Part shown: piece by piece, positions 9,937 to 19,829 of the stretch | Layout: each line of letters begins with the position of its first letter | Position numbering within the stretch: position 1 is the first letter of the stretch | Assembly (NCBI RefSeq): GCF_052072235.1 | Contig: NZ_CM125436.1 | Coordinates: forward strand, 3,032,001-3,096,000 | Direction of reading: 5' to 3' | DNA: 64,000 bases | Source of the DNA: Brevibacillus_D fluminis_A | Lineage (GTDB): Bacteria; Bacillota; Bacilli; Brevibacillales; Brevibacillaceae | Made by a program: the position numbers and the translations under genes | Notes under the pieces: generated by a model | The model's input: the letters and a program-made list of their open reading frames with translations, nothing else | What the model was told of the DNA's origin: nothing | Databases searched by the model: none

Positions 9937-12869
9937 AGAAGTCCCCCTCCGTCCGCCGGTATTGTAAAGAACGCATCCGTCCCTTGCCCTTCTTCGCTGG
10001 ATAAGCGTATGCCGCTCCCGTACAGTTTTTCCAAACGAGTATTGATATTGCGCAATCCTACCCGCCTCGCTTTCTTTTCTGAAAAAAGTCCTGCCACTTG
10101 ATCCGCCGACATTCCGGCACCATTATCGCGAACGCGAAATTCCAAATCAGACCCGCTTTGCTTCACGGTAATTTCAACGATGCCACCCTCCAGTTTCTTC
10201 ATGATTCCGTGCTGGACCGCATTCTCCACAATAGGCTGAAGCACGAAAGGCGGAATCTGCCTGTTCATCACTTGCTCATCCACTTCAATCAAAACTTGCA
10301 AGCGGCTGCCGAACCGCGCCTTTTCTATGTCCAAATAAGCAGCTATGAAATCCATTTCTTTCCTGACTGTCGTAAATCCGTCTGCATTTTTAAAATCAAA
10401 GCTCCTTCGTAAATATCCTGAAAACCGATTCAGAAGCTCCTTGGCTTTCTCTCCGTCCCGCACGCAGAAATACGAAATGGTATTTAGCGTATTGAACAAA
10501 AAATGCGGTTTGATCTGTGCCTGCAAAAAGGCCATCTCATTTCGTAACGCCTTCTGGGCGGACTGTTTCATCCGAAGCAACGTTCCCACTCTGGCGCGAA
10601 GCTCCTTGGCGACAAATGGCTTGACCACAAAGTCATTGGCCCCGGCTTCAAATCCCGCCGCAAGATCCTCCGGCGAATTCCGCACCGTCAGCATTAAGAG
10701 GGGAAGATCATATAACGAATAGTCCTCCCGTATGATCCTGCACGCTTCATACCCGGACATCTTGGGCATCATCACATCCATCAGCACAAGGTCAAAATCA
10801 TGCCGCCCCTTGAGTATTTCAATAGCCGCAAGTCCGCTCGATGCAGTATAAACGTCATAGCCGTCGCCTGCCAACACCGATTGCAGCACTCTCAAGTTGG
10901 TTGGCTCGTCGTCGACTGCGAGCACCTTGAAGCCCACCATCGGTTGATTTGTCTCTTTCGGCGATAGTGAGACTTCTTCCAATCCTACCTCGACTGTTTG
11001 TCCTGCACCCACCTGGCTTTCCTCAACACATTTGGGAAGCGTGAACGAGAAACAGCTCCCTTTGCCGGGCTCCGACCATTCCAGACGAAGCTTCCCATTC
11101 ATACGCGCGAGCAGTTGACGCGAAATATACAAACCCAAACCGCTCCCGCCATACTCCCTGGATATTTCCGCGCCGCCTTGAGAAAAAGCCCTGAACAGGG
11201 TCCCCTGCCTTTCCTTGGGGATGCCTATGCCGGTATCCTCGACCTGTATGGTAACGGCATGTTCATCTTCGCTTGCGGTTACCACGATCGCGCCTCTTTC
11301 GGTAAATTTGACAGCATTCCCGAGCAAATTGAACAGGACCTGTGTCAATCGATTTTCATCGGCAAACACAGGGCAAAGACCTTGCGGGATGCGGAGGACC
11401 ATTTCAACATTCCTGCCAGGATTCAAATGCTTGATGACATCCAAAACAACGGAAGATACCGCCCTCACATCAACAGGCTCGCAAGTCAGGTGGAATTCGT
11501 TTCGTTTCATTTTTTCCATATCAATAATGTCCTTGATCAACGAAGACAGCCTGCGGGCGACCGCCAGCACGACCTTTAATTCCTCCTGCTGCTCGCGGTT
11601 TACGATGCCGAATCTGCCTTCGACCAACGATTCCGATATATTGATAATCCCGTTCAGCGGGGTTTGCAACTCATGGGACGTATTCACCAGAAACTCGTCC
11701 TTCATCTTGTTCGCTTCAATCAATTCAGCCTCAGCTTTTTTCCTGTTTCTTCTGTTAATGAGAAGAGCGACAATAAGCAAGGTTTGAAACGCCATGAATG
11801 CAATTCCGCCAATCATATACCCGCCATACTTTTCCCAGACCGTCGTTTCTTTATCTACAATTTTGCTGCCGACCGGCAGCTTCCCTTCAGCGATTCCCCA
11901 ATGCTGCAATTGACGCCAGTCAAAGGCATAGATGTTGGATTCGGCATTGAGTACCCGTTTCATCCCATTGGACGCCCCCGATCCGTCCAACAGCCCGGAA
12001 ATGACGTTCGCAGCAGCCTGCCCGGAGATTGTGAAATCCCGCAAATACCCCCCGATGATTCCGCTGCCCAGCAACTGTACGGCAGTTCCATATACCGGGA
12101 CTTTCGCCTTTTGAACAATCTCCCGAATGACATCCGCCGGAATAAACACACTGCCTGTCACATCGGTAAACCAGTGAAAATACAATATCGCCGTATCATC
12201 CCCGGCATTGCCTACTGCATCAAGCATCTGCGCATAGGTTAATTTGTTCGTATAGACGAACTCAACTTTCCCGACATAATGATGTTCCAACCCCTTTATC
12301 CGGGAGACAATTTGACGTTCATCTGCAGAGTCGCCGATCACCATCAGAATCTTCCGGGTCTGCGGCCTCGTCTGTAAAATCAATTCAATATGTTTGGCGG
12401 GTTCTGATAATTGGCGGATAAAGAAATATTTCGGCAAAATCGATCCCGGGAGAGGGCCCTCATTCCAGCTCATGATGACTGGTACGTCAGGAAATATTTC
12501 TTGTCCGTATTTTTTTAGCAGGGCAAACATATTGAACTCGGTTACAATGAAATCAGGCTGATGGTTTTTATATTTCGTTCGCAAATAAGAAGCGGTACTT
12601 TCGATGAATCCCGCATCATTCGAATGGCGCGCATAATCAAGGTACTCATAGGAATAACTGATCGAAACGTTCGGCGTCTTTTGCAAAATGGTTTTTACAC
12701 CTTCTTCAAATTGACCATGCGCCGGATAATCCGGTGTAAAGGGCATGAGAAACAGGACATGCTTCTCGATCGGGCTTTTTGCGAAAGCAGCTGAAAAGGG
12801 AACAATCACCGTTACAAGCAAAAGGATAAGGATCAGATTTGTGATTCTGCTGCATCTCTTTTTCAACAT
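9933..12869 (-). CDS. Hybrid sensor kinase with substrate-binding-protein-like sensor and two kinase cores
   Basis: This 978-residue membrane protein has an unusual order. A signal peptide (1-29) leads into an extracytoplasmic region (30-340) resembling ABC substrate-binding proteins. One membrane span (about 351-372) precedes a HisKA/HATPase pair with H399 in NTSHELQTPLNG and the DTGIGIP and GSGLGLY boxes. A receiver (about 648-765, Asp in LVLMDVMMPKMSG, near 697) comes next. Last is a second, LytS-type kinase module with QIKPHFLFNTLNTISY (His near 789) and its own ATPase domain (FVLQPIVENAVQHG, VRDNGAGM). It can thus hold three phosphorylation sites. The stop overlaps the response regulator start. 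The ligand is unknown. Confidence 0.9.
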   Translation of the reverse strand: MLKKRCSRITNLILILLLVTVIVPFSAAFAKSPIEKHVLFLMPFTPDYPAHGQFEEGVKTILQKTPNVSISYSYEYLDYARHSNDAGFIESTASYLRTKYKNHQPDFIVTEFNMFALLKKYGQEIFPDVPVIMSWNEGPLPGSILPKYFFIRQLSEPAKHIELILQTRPQTRKILMVIGDSADERQIVSRIKGLEHHYVGKVEFVYTNKLTYAQMLDAVGNAGDDTAILYFHWFTDVTGSVFIPADVIREIVQKAKVPVYGTAVQLLGSGIIGGYLRDFTISGQAAANVISGLLDGSGASNGMKRVLNAESNIYAFDWRQLQHWGIAEGKLPVGSKIVDKETTVWEKYGGYMIGGIAFMAFQTLLIVALLINRRNRKKAEAELIEANKMKDEFLVNTSHELQTPLNGIINISESLVEGRFGIVNREQQEELKVVLAVARRLSSLIKDIIDMEKMKRNEFHLTCEPVDVRAVSSVVLDVIKHLNPGRNVEMVLRIPQGLCPVFADENRLTQVLFNLLGNAVKFTERGAIVVTASEDEHAVTIQVEDTGIGIPKERQGTLFRAFSQGGAEISREYGGSGLGLYISRQLLARMNGKLRLEWSEPGKGSCFSFTLPKCVEESQVGAGQTVEVGLEEVSLSPKETNQPMVGFKVLAVDDEPTNLRVLQSVLAGDGYDVYTASSGLAAIEILKGRHDFDLVLMDVMMPKMSGYEACRIIREDYSLYDLPLLMLTVRNSPEDLAAGFEAGANDFVVKPFVAKELRARVGTLLRMKQSAQKALRNEMAFLQAQIKPHFLFNTLNTISYFCVRDGEKAKELLNRFSGYLRRSFDFKNADGFTTVRKEMDFIAAYLDIEKARFGSRLQVLIEVDEQVMNRQIPPFVLQPIVENAVQHGIMKKLEGGIVEITVKQSGSDLEFRVRDNGAGMSADQVAGLFSEKKARRVGLRNINTRLEKLYGSGIRLSSEEGQGTDAFFTIPADGGGLL

Positions 12870-13133
12870 TATCTACTCCAGAAGGATATTGGGGGTAAAG
12901 ATCAAAAGTACATACATCCACGTCTTATCGTAGATCTCCGTCCCGACAGCTCGGAATAAGGCGCATCCGGCTGGGGATCTTTTCTACCGCTTTCACCCAA
13001 TCGAACATTCATCGAGGTATAATAAGACTGTTACACAATCCCTTTCGCCATCATGGTTCGCTTTCATCAAACCATGAACGGCTCTCTGTATCTTTTAAAC
13101 GGCCAGCAAGCACCCAATAAAGGAGAATCGCCT

Positions 13134-13883
13134 ATGACTTTTCACCATTTGTCTGTGATCATAACCGGCGCCGGCAACGGGATCGGCCGCGAGCTTGCCA
13201 TCGCGTATGGAAAAGCGGGCGCACGGGTCACGCTTGCCGACATCGATGCCCAAAGAGGCGAGTCTGCTGCCGCGCAGATTATCGCCGATGGAGGTGTCGC
13301 TCAATTTGTACGGGCCGACATGCGGTACCCGATGGACATTGCGGCATTGATCGAAAGCGCTGTGACCGCTTACGGTGCGATCGACATTTTGATCAACAAC
13401 GCGGGAATCGGGCGCTGGAATTCGCCGTATGAGCTTTCGCTCGAGGATTGGGACGATGTGCTGCACACCAATCTGCGCGGCACCTTTCTGTGTGCGCGGG
13501 AAGCAGCCAAACGGATGCGCCAGGACGGGCGCGGCGGCTCGATCGTCAACCTCGCCTCGACACGGGCGTTCATGTCCGAGCCGAATTCCGAGGCGTACGC
13601 CGCTTCAAAAGGCGGTATCGTAGCGCTTACCCATGCGCTCGCCGTCTCGCTCGGACCCGATCACATCCGGGTGAACTGCATATCCCCTGGCTGGATCGAG
13701 ACCGGCGATTACCATGCGCTGCGGGATGTGGATCATGCGCAGCACCCCGCAGGCCGAGTCGGTTCCCCCGCTGATATCGTGAAGGCGTGCTTCTATTTGA
13801 CAGACCCTGCCAACCAATTCGTCACAGGAACGAACCTGAACGTCGATGGCGGAATGACCCGCAAAATGATGTATGAGCCATAA
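13134..13883 (+). CDS. SDR family oxidoreductase
   Basis: This 249-residue protein is a classical short-chain dehydrogenase of the FabG-like branch. It shows ITGAGNGIGRELA for the dinucleotide, DIDA at the end of strand two (suggesting NAD rather than NADP), NNAGIG, the Ser of NLASTRA, YAASKGG with the catalytic Tyr and Lys, and the closing GTNLNVDGGM. ATG 13134 is chosen since AAGGAG precedes it at good spacing; upstream in-frame sequence has no homology. It stands alone with its own terminator and points toward ypdA. The substrate is unknown. Confidence 0.87.
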   Translation: MTFHHLSVIITGAGNGIGRELAIAYGKAGARVTLADIDAQRGESAAAQIIADGGVAQFVRADMRYPMDIAALIESAVTAYGAIDILINNAGIGRWNSPYELSLEDWDDVLHTNLRGTFLCAREAAKRMRQDGRGGSIVNLASTRAFMSEPNSEAYAASKGGIVALTHALAVSLGPDHIRVNCISPGWIETGDYHALRDVDHAQHPAGRVGSPADIVKACFYLTDPANQFVTGTNLNVDGGMTRKMMYEP

Positions 13884-13901
13884 TCCAATGGCTCTTTTTT
13901 T
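13875..13901 (+). terminator. Intrinsic terminator overlapping the SDR stop
   Basis: GAGCCAT/ATGGCTC (13875-13881 with 13888-13894) is followed by seven T; the stem includes the last codons. Confidence 0.8.
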
Positions 13902-13920
13902 CACGCTTACGCCGTCGTTT

Positions 13921-14892
13921 CTACCCTTGCGCCACAATGTGCGCGGCGATGAGCTTCCCGTGATGGCGGCCGTTTTCGATAAAAATGGAATTGCCTCTGA
14001 AGCCGGCGGCAATGACCCCTGCGATATACAGGTTCGGCACCGCAGTCTCCATCGTTTCGGGATGAAATGCGGGCGAACCCGTCTCTTCGTCAAAGCTGAC
14101 GCCGAGCTTTTGCAAGAGGGACCGGTCCGGATGAAAGCCGATCAAGGTGAAGACGAAATCATTGGGAAGCTCTACCACCTCATCGCCTGTTTGGACCAAA
14201 ATCGAATGCTTGCGGATTTCTTTCACGGCAGACGAGTACATGACATTGATTTTGCCCTTCGCCGCTGCACTCAAAAACAGTGGCTTTGTCCATGCCTTGA
14301 CATGGCTCGATACCTCGGCCCCCCGGTAGACGACGGTCACGTTCGCTCCTGCGCGCTCCAGATCAAGCGCAGCGTCTACGGCGGAATTGTTGCCGCCCAC
14401 AATCGCGACATTCATCCCGCTATATGGATGCGCCTCCGTATAGCGGGACGATACTTTCGGCAGTTCTTCCCCTGGAATGCCCAATTGGTTCGGATGGTCG
14501 AAATAGCCTGTGGCGATGATGACGCGTTTTGAATCGTAGCTTTTTTCATCGCCAAACCGGTCTTGCGTCGTGAGCCGGAACCCTTCGGAGGTCGGCTCGA
14601 CGTCTACGACCTTTTCATAGGTTTGGATGCGCAGCTGATAACGCTTGGCTGTGATCCGGTAATAGTTGAGCGCTTCCTGACGCGACGGCTTTTCCTGGAT
14701 CGTCGTGAACGGAATTTCGCCGATCTCGAGCAGCTCCGGCGTACTGTGAAAAATCATGTATGTCGGATAGTTGCTGATCGATTGCACGACCGCCCCTTTT
14801 TCGATGATCAGCGCATCGATTCCCGCCTTTTTCAATTCGATGGCAGCAGACAAGCCGCAAGGGCCTGCGCCGATGATGATTACTTGTTCCAT
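13921..14892 (-). CDS. ypdA: YpdA family bacillithiol-disulfide reductase
   Basis: This 323-residue flavoprotein matches YpdA/Bdr, which uses NADPH to reduce bacillithiol disulfide in Firmicutes. The FAD motif is IIIGAGPCGLSAAIELKKAG at the N-terminus with the YpdA-type Cys. NAYGY-type chemistry is absent, as expected for this group, and the second dinucleotide motif is AIVGGNNSAVDAAL. The late NLYIAGVIAAGFRGNSIFIENG segment is very typical of YpdA. The start at ATG 14892 is supported by length equal to the B. subtilis protein; in-frame upstream codons give no homology. It implies that the host uses bacillithiol. Confidence 0.9.
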   Translation of the reverse strand: MEQVIIIGAGPCGLSAAIELKKAGIDALIIEKGAVVQSISNYPTYMIFHSTPELLEIGEIPFTTIQEKPSRQEALNYYRITAKRYQLRIQTYEKVVDVEPTSEGFRLTTQDRFGDEKSYDSKRVIIATGYFDHPNQLGIPGEELPKVSSRYTEAHPYSGMNVAIVGGNNSAVDAALDLERAGANVTVVYRGAEVSSHVKAWTKPLFLSAAAKGKINVMYSSAVKEIRKHSILVQTGDEVVELPNDFVFTLIGFHPDRSLLQKLGVSFDEETGSPAFHPETMETAVPNLYIAGVIAAGFRGNSIFIENGRHHGKLIAAHIVAQG

Positions 14893-14996
14893 ATGGCTTC
14901 TCTTCTGCTCCTTTTTTTGTAACAGTTTCTCTTGTTGCATTGTATCATTTCTGACGAGCAGCAAGGAAGCGAAAAACGCGCTGACTTGACGTTTGT

Positions 14997-15034
14997 AAAA
15001 AAACATCCTGCGGAACCCGTGTTCCACAAGATGC
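14997..15034 (-). terminator. Intrinsic terminator after the sigma factor gene
   Basis: A roughly 13-bp stem (GCATCTTGTGGAAC against GTTCCGCAGGATGT) is followed on the minus strand by seven T. Confidence 0.75.
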
Positions 15035-15049
15035 TTTTCCGTGCGATCC

Positions 15050-15562
15050 TTATCCGTTCGCAACCTTTTTGTACGTATTGTTAAACTGTTTGCGTGCCCG
15101 GCAAATCTTGGTCTTGACGCTGTTGCAGGAGCCTCCGGTCGCGTCAGCGATCTCCTGAAAGCTGTAGCCGTAATAATCGCGCGCCAAAATGACGTATCGG
15201 TACGATTCCGGCAGCTCGTTGAGCACTTCTTCAATCACATCGCCGAGCACGACTTTTGTCTCAAAAGACGCCTGGCTGCCCGCGGCTTCGTTGATCACTT
15301 GATCATCCCCGCACAGTGCCGGTTTGGCTTTGCGGTAAATGTCAATCAAACGGTTTTTTCCGCTGCGGAGCAAATATTGGCGGACATGCTTCATGTCGAT
15401 CACCAGGTCCGGGCGCTTCATCAATGCGGTGAACACATCCTGAATGATGTCTTCCACCAGCTGTTTGTCAGGTGTCAATGTGGATAAATTGTAAGACAGA
15501 TACGAATAATGTTGTCTATAAATGAATTCGATCAGTTCGACTCGCTCTTGGTTCGTCTCCAT
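15050..15562 (-). CDS. ECF-like RNA polymerase sigma factor
   Basis: This 170-residue protein carries region 2 (about 10-80; IEFIYRQHYSYLSYNLSTL, QLVEDIIQDVFTALM) and region 4 (about 110-165; LNELPESYRYVILARDYYGY, SFQEIADATGGSCNSVKTKI), the minimal extracytoplasmic-function layout. The usual downstream anti-sigma gene is missing: the next gene on this strand after the terminator is ypdA, and upstream is gcvH on the same strand. Its control and regulon are therefore unclear. Family assignment is safe; the promoter it reads is not known. Confidence 0.85.
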   Translation of the reverse strand: METNQERVELIEFIYRQHYSYLSYNLSTLTPDKQLVEDIIQDVFTALMKRPDLVIDMKHVRQYLLRSGKNRLIDIYRKAKPALCGDDQVINEAAGSQASFETKVVLGDVIEEVLNELPESYRYVILARDYYGYSFQEIADATGGSCNSVKTKICRARKQFNNTYKKVANG

Positions 15563-15680
15563 GTTCTCAACGATTCCTTTCTCTATATGCGGTACTCTTG
15601 GTTCCCATTATAGATAGCGGCCATGTGTCGAACCATCGAAGCAGCTTACACGAAGATTACAGTTCTGTAATGTTTCGTTC

Positions 15681-16067
15681 TTATTCTTCCGTAAACGCGG
15701 CATACTGCTCCGCGTTCATCAGCCCGTTCAGCTCGTCAGGATTGCTGAGCGCGACGACGACCATCCAGCCGCCTTGGAACGGATCGCTGTTGATCGTCTC
15801 CGGCTCATCCTCGAGCACCGGATTCACCTCCACAACCGTTCCTGTTACCGGTGAAAAAATATCCGAAACAGCCTTGACCGATTCCACCGAGCCCATGCTG
15901 TCATCCGCCGTTACCGCTGCGCCGACTTGCGGCAAATCGACAAACACGAGATCGCCAAGCTGGTGCTGGGCAAAATCCGTGATACCCACGCGCACGCGGC
16001 CTTCTCCGATCACCTCCACCCATTCATGCTCTTTGCTGTACAACAAATTCGCAACCACGTTTGCCAT
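15681..16067 (-). CDS. gcvH: Glycine cleavage system H protein
   Basis: This 128-residue lipoyl carrier protein shuttles the aminomethyl group between the P and T proteins of the glycine cleavage system. The lipoylated lysine is K65 in SVESVKAVSDI, and GITDFAQHQLGDLVFVDLP is the standard family stretch. It is the last gene of the glycine-riboswitch operon, 31 bp after sdaAA. gcvT and gcvP are not in the window, so H here is separated from its partners; it may also serve as lipoate relay for other enzymes, as known in Bacillus. Confidence 0.95.
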   Translation of the reverse strand: MANVVANLLYSKEHEWVEVIGEGRVRVGITDFAQHQLGDLVFVDLPQVGAAVTADDSMGSVESVKAVSDIFSPVTGTVVEVNPVLEDEPETINSDPFQGGWMVVVALSNPDELNGLMNAEQYAAFTEE

Positions 16068-16098
16068 GTCCCGAAGTCTCTCCTCTGCTTCTGTTCAT

Positions 16099-16980
16099 TT
16101 ACGTTCCCGCGCCCATCACGCGCTTTTGAATCTGTTTGCCCGTCGGTGTCGCGGCTAGTCCGCCCAAGGCTGTTTCACGCAAAGCGCGCGGCATCGACTT
16201 GCCGATCTCATACATGGCCCCGACCACCTCATCGCACGGGATTCGGCTCTCGATACCAGCCAGGGCGATGTCCGCCGATGAGATGGCGATCGAGGTGCCG
16301 ATGACATTCCGCTTGATGCAAGGCACTTCCACCAACCCGGCCACCGGATCGCACACCAGTCCCAACAGCGATTTCAGCGCGATGGCCGCTGCTTGGACGG
16401 CCTGTTCCGGCGTGCCTTTTTTCAATTCAACGATCGCTGCTGCCGCCATTGCTGTGGCGGAGCCGATTTCAGCCTGACAGCCACCCGCAGCCCCGGAAAT
16501 GAAGGCGCGGTTGGCGATGACGTAGCCGATGGCGCTTGCGGTGAACAATCCTTTGACCAGCTCGTCATACGGAATGCTTGCATGTTCGTGCAAAGAAAAC
16601 AGGACGCCGGGCAAAATGCCGGCAGAGCCTGCCGTCGGAGTCGCCACGATCACCCCCATGCGCGCATTTGTTTCCGAGGTGGCAAACGCAAAGCGCATGG
16701 AATCCGCGATGATCGCCCCTGACAAAAAGTCGCCTTTTTCCAGGTACGCTTTCATCCGGTACGCATCGCCGCCCGAGATGCCGCTTGGCGCGCTCGACGG
16801 GTCGGCAACCCCTTGATCGACGGCCCGCTTCATTTTGATCAGCCGTTCCGTCATCATCTCGATGATCGTTTCCCGCGACCGGCCCGATTTTTGCTGTTCG
16901 ACATCGAGCATGATGTCCGCGATGCTTTTTTGCTCACGGTGGCAGCATGCGAGAAGCTCTGTCATTGTTGTGAAGTCCAT
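16099..16980 (-). CDS. sdaAA: L-serine dehydratase, iron-sulfur-dependent, alpha subunit
   Basis: This 293-residue protein is the catalytic alpha subunit, which with the beta subunit deaminates L-serine to pyruvate and ammonia using an oxygen-sensitive [4Fe-4S] cluster. Typical stretches are VATPTAGSAGILPGV, AGGCQAEIGSATAMAAAA, GLVCDPVAGLVEVPCIKRN and the C-terminal RALRETALGGLA with their conserved Cys residues. The start at 16980 follows GGGAGAG and overlaps the end of sdaAB by 19 bases, suggesting translational coupling. Its place after glyA under a glycine riboswitch points to disposal of glycine as pyruvate. Confidence 0.94.
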   Translation of the reverse strand: MDFTTMTELLACCHREQKSIADIMLDVEQQKSGRSRETIIEMMTERLIKMKRAVDQGVADPSSAPSGISGGDAYRMKAYLEKGDFLSGAIIADSMRFAFATSETNARMGVIVATPTAGSAGILPGVLFSLHEHASIPYDELVKGLFTASAIGYVIANRAFISGAAGGCQAEIGSATAMAAAAIVELKKGTPEQAVQAAAIALKSLLGLVCDPVAGLVEVPCIKRNVIGTSIAISSADIALAGIESRIPCDEVVGAMYEIGKSMPRALRETALGGLAATPTGKQIQKRVMGAGT

Positions 16981-17495
16981 GCCAATTCTCTCCCTGGTGT
17001 TTCTGGTTGCAGCGGTTCGGTCTGTCGGCGAATGCGTGCGAGATCATACGGTGCATTGAGCGGAATATCAACGGCATGACCGTTGATATACGCGATGGTG
17101 GATATGCCGCCGCCAAGCGATGCCCCGCCGATTGTGACCTGTCGATCGCCGACTTTCGCCGTAATCAGCACGGTATTGGGATGAAGGTAAAACGGGCATA
17201 GGTCCGCCAAGGTGAAGACGACCTCCACGCCTGCCTCGTCCGCCAGCTCGCGCGCGTGCCTGATTCGCACATCATCCGTTTCAAGCCCGAGCAGACCGCC
17301 GACTATCGCTTTATCCGTTCCGTGCCCGCGATACGTCTCGGCGAACGAATCATAAAAAACGATCTGCACGGATTCGGGCATGTGTCCAATGTAGTCGTAC
17401 ACGAATTTGCCGATCGATACCGCCCCTGCGGTATGCGAGCTGGACGGCCCGACCATGATCGGTCCGATGATATCAAAGCAGCTGTTGTAAAGCAT
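16962..17495 (-). CDS. sdaAB: L-serine dehydratase beta subunit lacking the ACT domain
   Basis: The first 150 or so residues are a standard beta subunit: FDIIGPIMVGPSSSHTAGAV, YDSFAETYRGHGTDKAIVGG and IGGASLGGGISTIAYINGH. The usual family length is about 220 residues because an ACT domain follows. Here the protein ends at 177 residues, with an unrelated-looking tail rich in Arg, Gln and Pro in its place. The reading frame runs 19 bases into sdaAA. AGGAGG precedes the ATG at 17495, 13 bases after the glyA stop. Loss of ACT could mean loss of serine-controlled regulation; this is inference. Confidence 0.9.
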   Translation of the reverse strand: MLYNSCFDIIGPIMVGPSSSHTAGAVSIGKFVYDYIGHMPESVQIVFYDSFAETYRGHGTDKAIVGGLLGLETDDVRIRHARELADEAGVEVVFTLADLCPFYLHPNTVLITAKVGDRQVTIGGASLGGGISTIAYINGHAVDIPLNAPYDLARIRRQTEPLQPETPGRELAWTSQQ

Positions 17496-17508
17496 AGGCC
17501 GCCGCCTC

Positions 17509-18759
<1,251 letters not shown>

Positions 18760-18800
18760 GCCGCATCCCCCTTCAAAAGTCGGCACCTTTCCCGAAAACG

Positions 18801-18849
18801 AAAAAAAAGAACAGGGAAAGATAGACCGTAATCTACCTTTCCTCTGTCC
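18801..18849 (-). terminator. Expression-platform terminator of the glycine riboswitch
   Basis: On the minus strand a long imperfect stem (GGACAGAGGAAAGGTAGA against TCTATCTTTCCCTGTTC) is followed by eight T. It begins right after the second aptamer, so ligand binding would be expected to relieve termination, as in the known ON switches. Confidence 0.85.
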
Positions 18850-18854
18850 TTTTT

Positions 18855-19050
18855 ACCTGAGAGTTTAACTTCCGCCAGGCTGGTATGCAGAAACCTGTCG
18901 TGGCTGAAGTATTCCCCTTGGGTGGCGCGTAGCTCTCTCCAGAGGTGCGTCCGCTTGCGGTACTTTGTACCTGAGAGATTGCATCCCAAGGCTTTTATGG
19001 GTGCTTGCTCCTTCGGTGCCGGCCTCATCACGTCCATCCGGTCTCTCCCG
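18855..19050 (-). promoter_or_regulatory. Tandem glycine riboswitch
   Basis: Two aptamers are clear on the minus strand. The first (about 18969-19050) starts GGGAGAGACCGG, has CACCGAAGGAGCAA and closes with AATCTCTCAGGTA. The second (about 18855-18944) starts CTGGAGAGAGC, has CACCCAAGGGGAA and closes with AAACTCTCAGGTA. The short linker between them is normal for the cooperative double form. The operon behind it (glyA, sdaAB, sdaAA, gcvH) is devoted to glycine use. Confidence 0.95.
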
Positions 19051-19242
19051 CAATCATCATCCGCTCATATGCATTTATTGGAATCTTATCAAAAGTTGCA
19101 AATCGCGTCAACGATTCTTGCATGCGTTTTCATTTCGCATTTTATTCTGACAAAAGGAATCGTACCGCGTGTGGAGAATAGTAGGACAAACGTTTTTGCA
19201 ATGGGCTTGGCATTTTCAACAAGATCGCTTGAGGTGAAAGAA

Positions 19243-19803
19243 ATGAACACACTCTCATATGGGTTGCTTGGGCTCTTGGCTCGCAAATCGTGCAGCGGCT
19301 ACGATCTGATGCTCCAGCTGCAGCCGTTTTGGCAGGCGAAGCACAGTCAAATCTATCCGCTGCTCGCCAATCTGGAGGGTGAAGGCTATCTGCAATACAC
19401 GCGGGTGGAGCAGACAGAAAAGCCGGACAAAAAAATGTACACCATCACGCAAAAAGGGCGAGATGCCTTGCAGGCGTGGTTAGCCGTGCCTGCCTCCGCC
19501 CCGCTCACCCGTGATGAACTGTTTTTGAAAACATACTGTCTCTGGCTGACCGATGCCCAAGCAGCCATCGCCTTGTTTTCCCATCGAATCTCCGATTACG
19601 AGGGGAAATTGGCCAACTATCAAGCCATGCTGGCAGATTTGAAAGCGGAGCATGGGGACACCGTGGAAGATTTCCGCTCTCCGTTTTTCGGTGATTTCGT
19701 GTTGCTGCACCGTGCCGTGCGCAGCGCCAAAGATCAGCTGGAATGGTGCCAGTGGGTCATCGGTCTTTTGCACAACGCAAAAAGCGCAGGCCGCCCAACA
19801 TAA
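19243..19803 (+). CDS. PadR family transcriptional regulator
   Basis: This 186-residue protein has a PadR winged-helix domain (1-85; SYGLLGLLARKSCSGYDLM, then SQIYPLLANLEGEGYL and the wing KKMYTITQKGRDAL) and the C-terminal Vir_act_alpha_C-type helical dimerisation region (about 95-180). PadR proteins repress genes for phenolic acid or drug responses. The ATG at 19243 follows GAGGTGAAAG. It diverges from the riboswitch operon and converges with moaC, and it has no partner transporter next to it, so its target is unknown. Confidence 0.87.
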   Translation: MNTLSYGLLGLLARKSCSGYDLMLQLQPFWQAKHSQIYPLLANLEGEGYLQYTRVEQTEKPDKKMYTITQKGRDALQAWLAVPASAPLTRDELFLKTYCLWLTDAQAAIALFSHRISDYEGKLANYQAMLADLKAEHGDTVEDFRSPFFGDFVLLHRAVRSAKDQLEWCQWVIGLLHNAKSAGRPT

Positions 19804-19815
19804 GGTCTGCGCTTT
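19781..19815. terminator. Bidirectional terminator between padR and moaC
   Basis: AAAGCGCAG/CTGCGCTTT (19781-19789 with 19807-19815) has A- and T-runs on either side. Confidence 0.75.
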
Positions 19816-19829
19816 TTTTCTTCGGTTGA

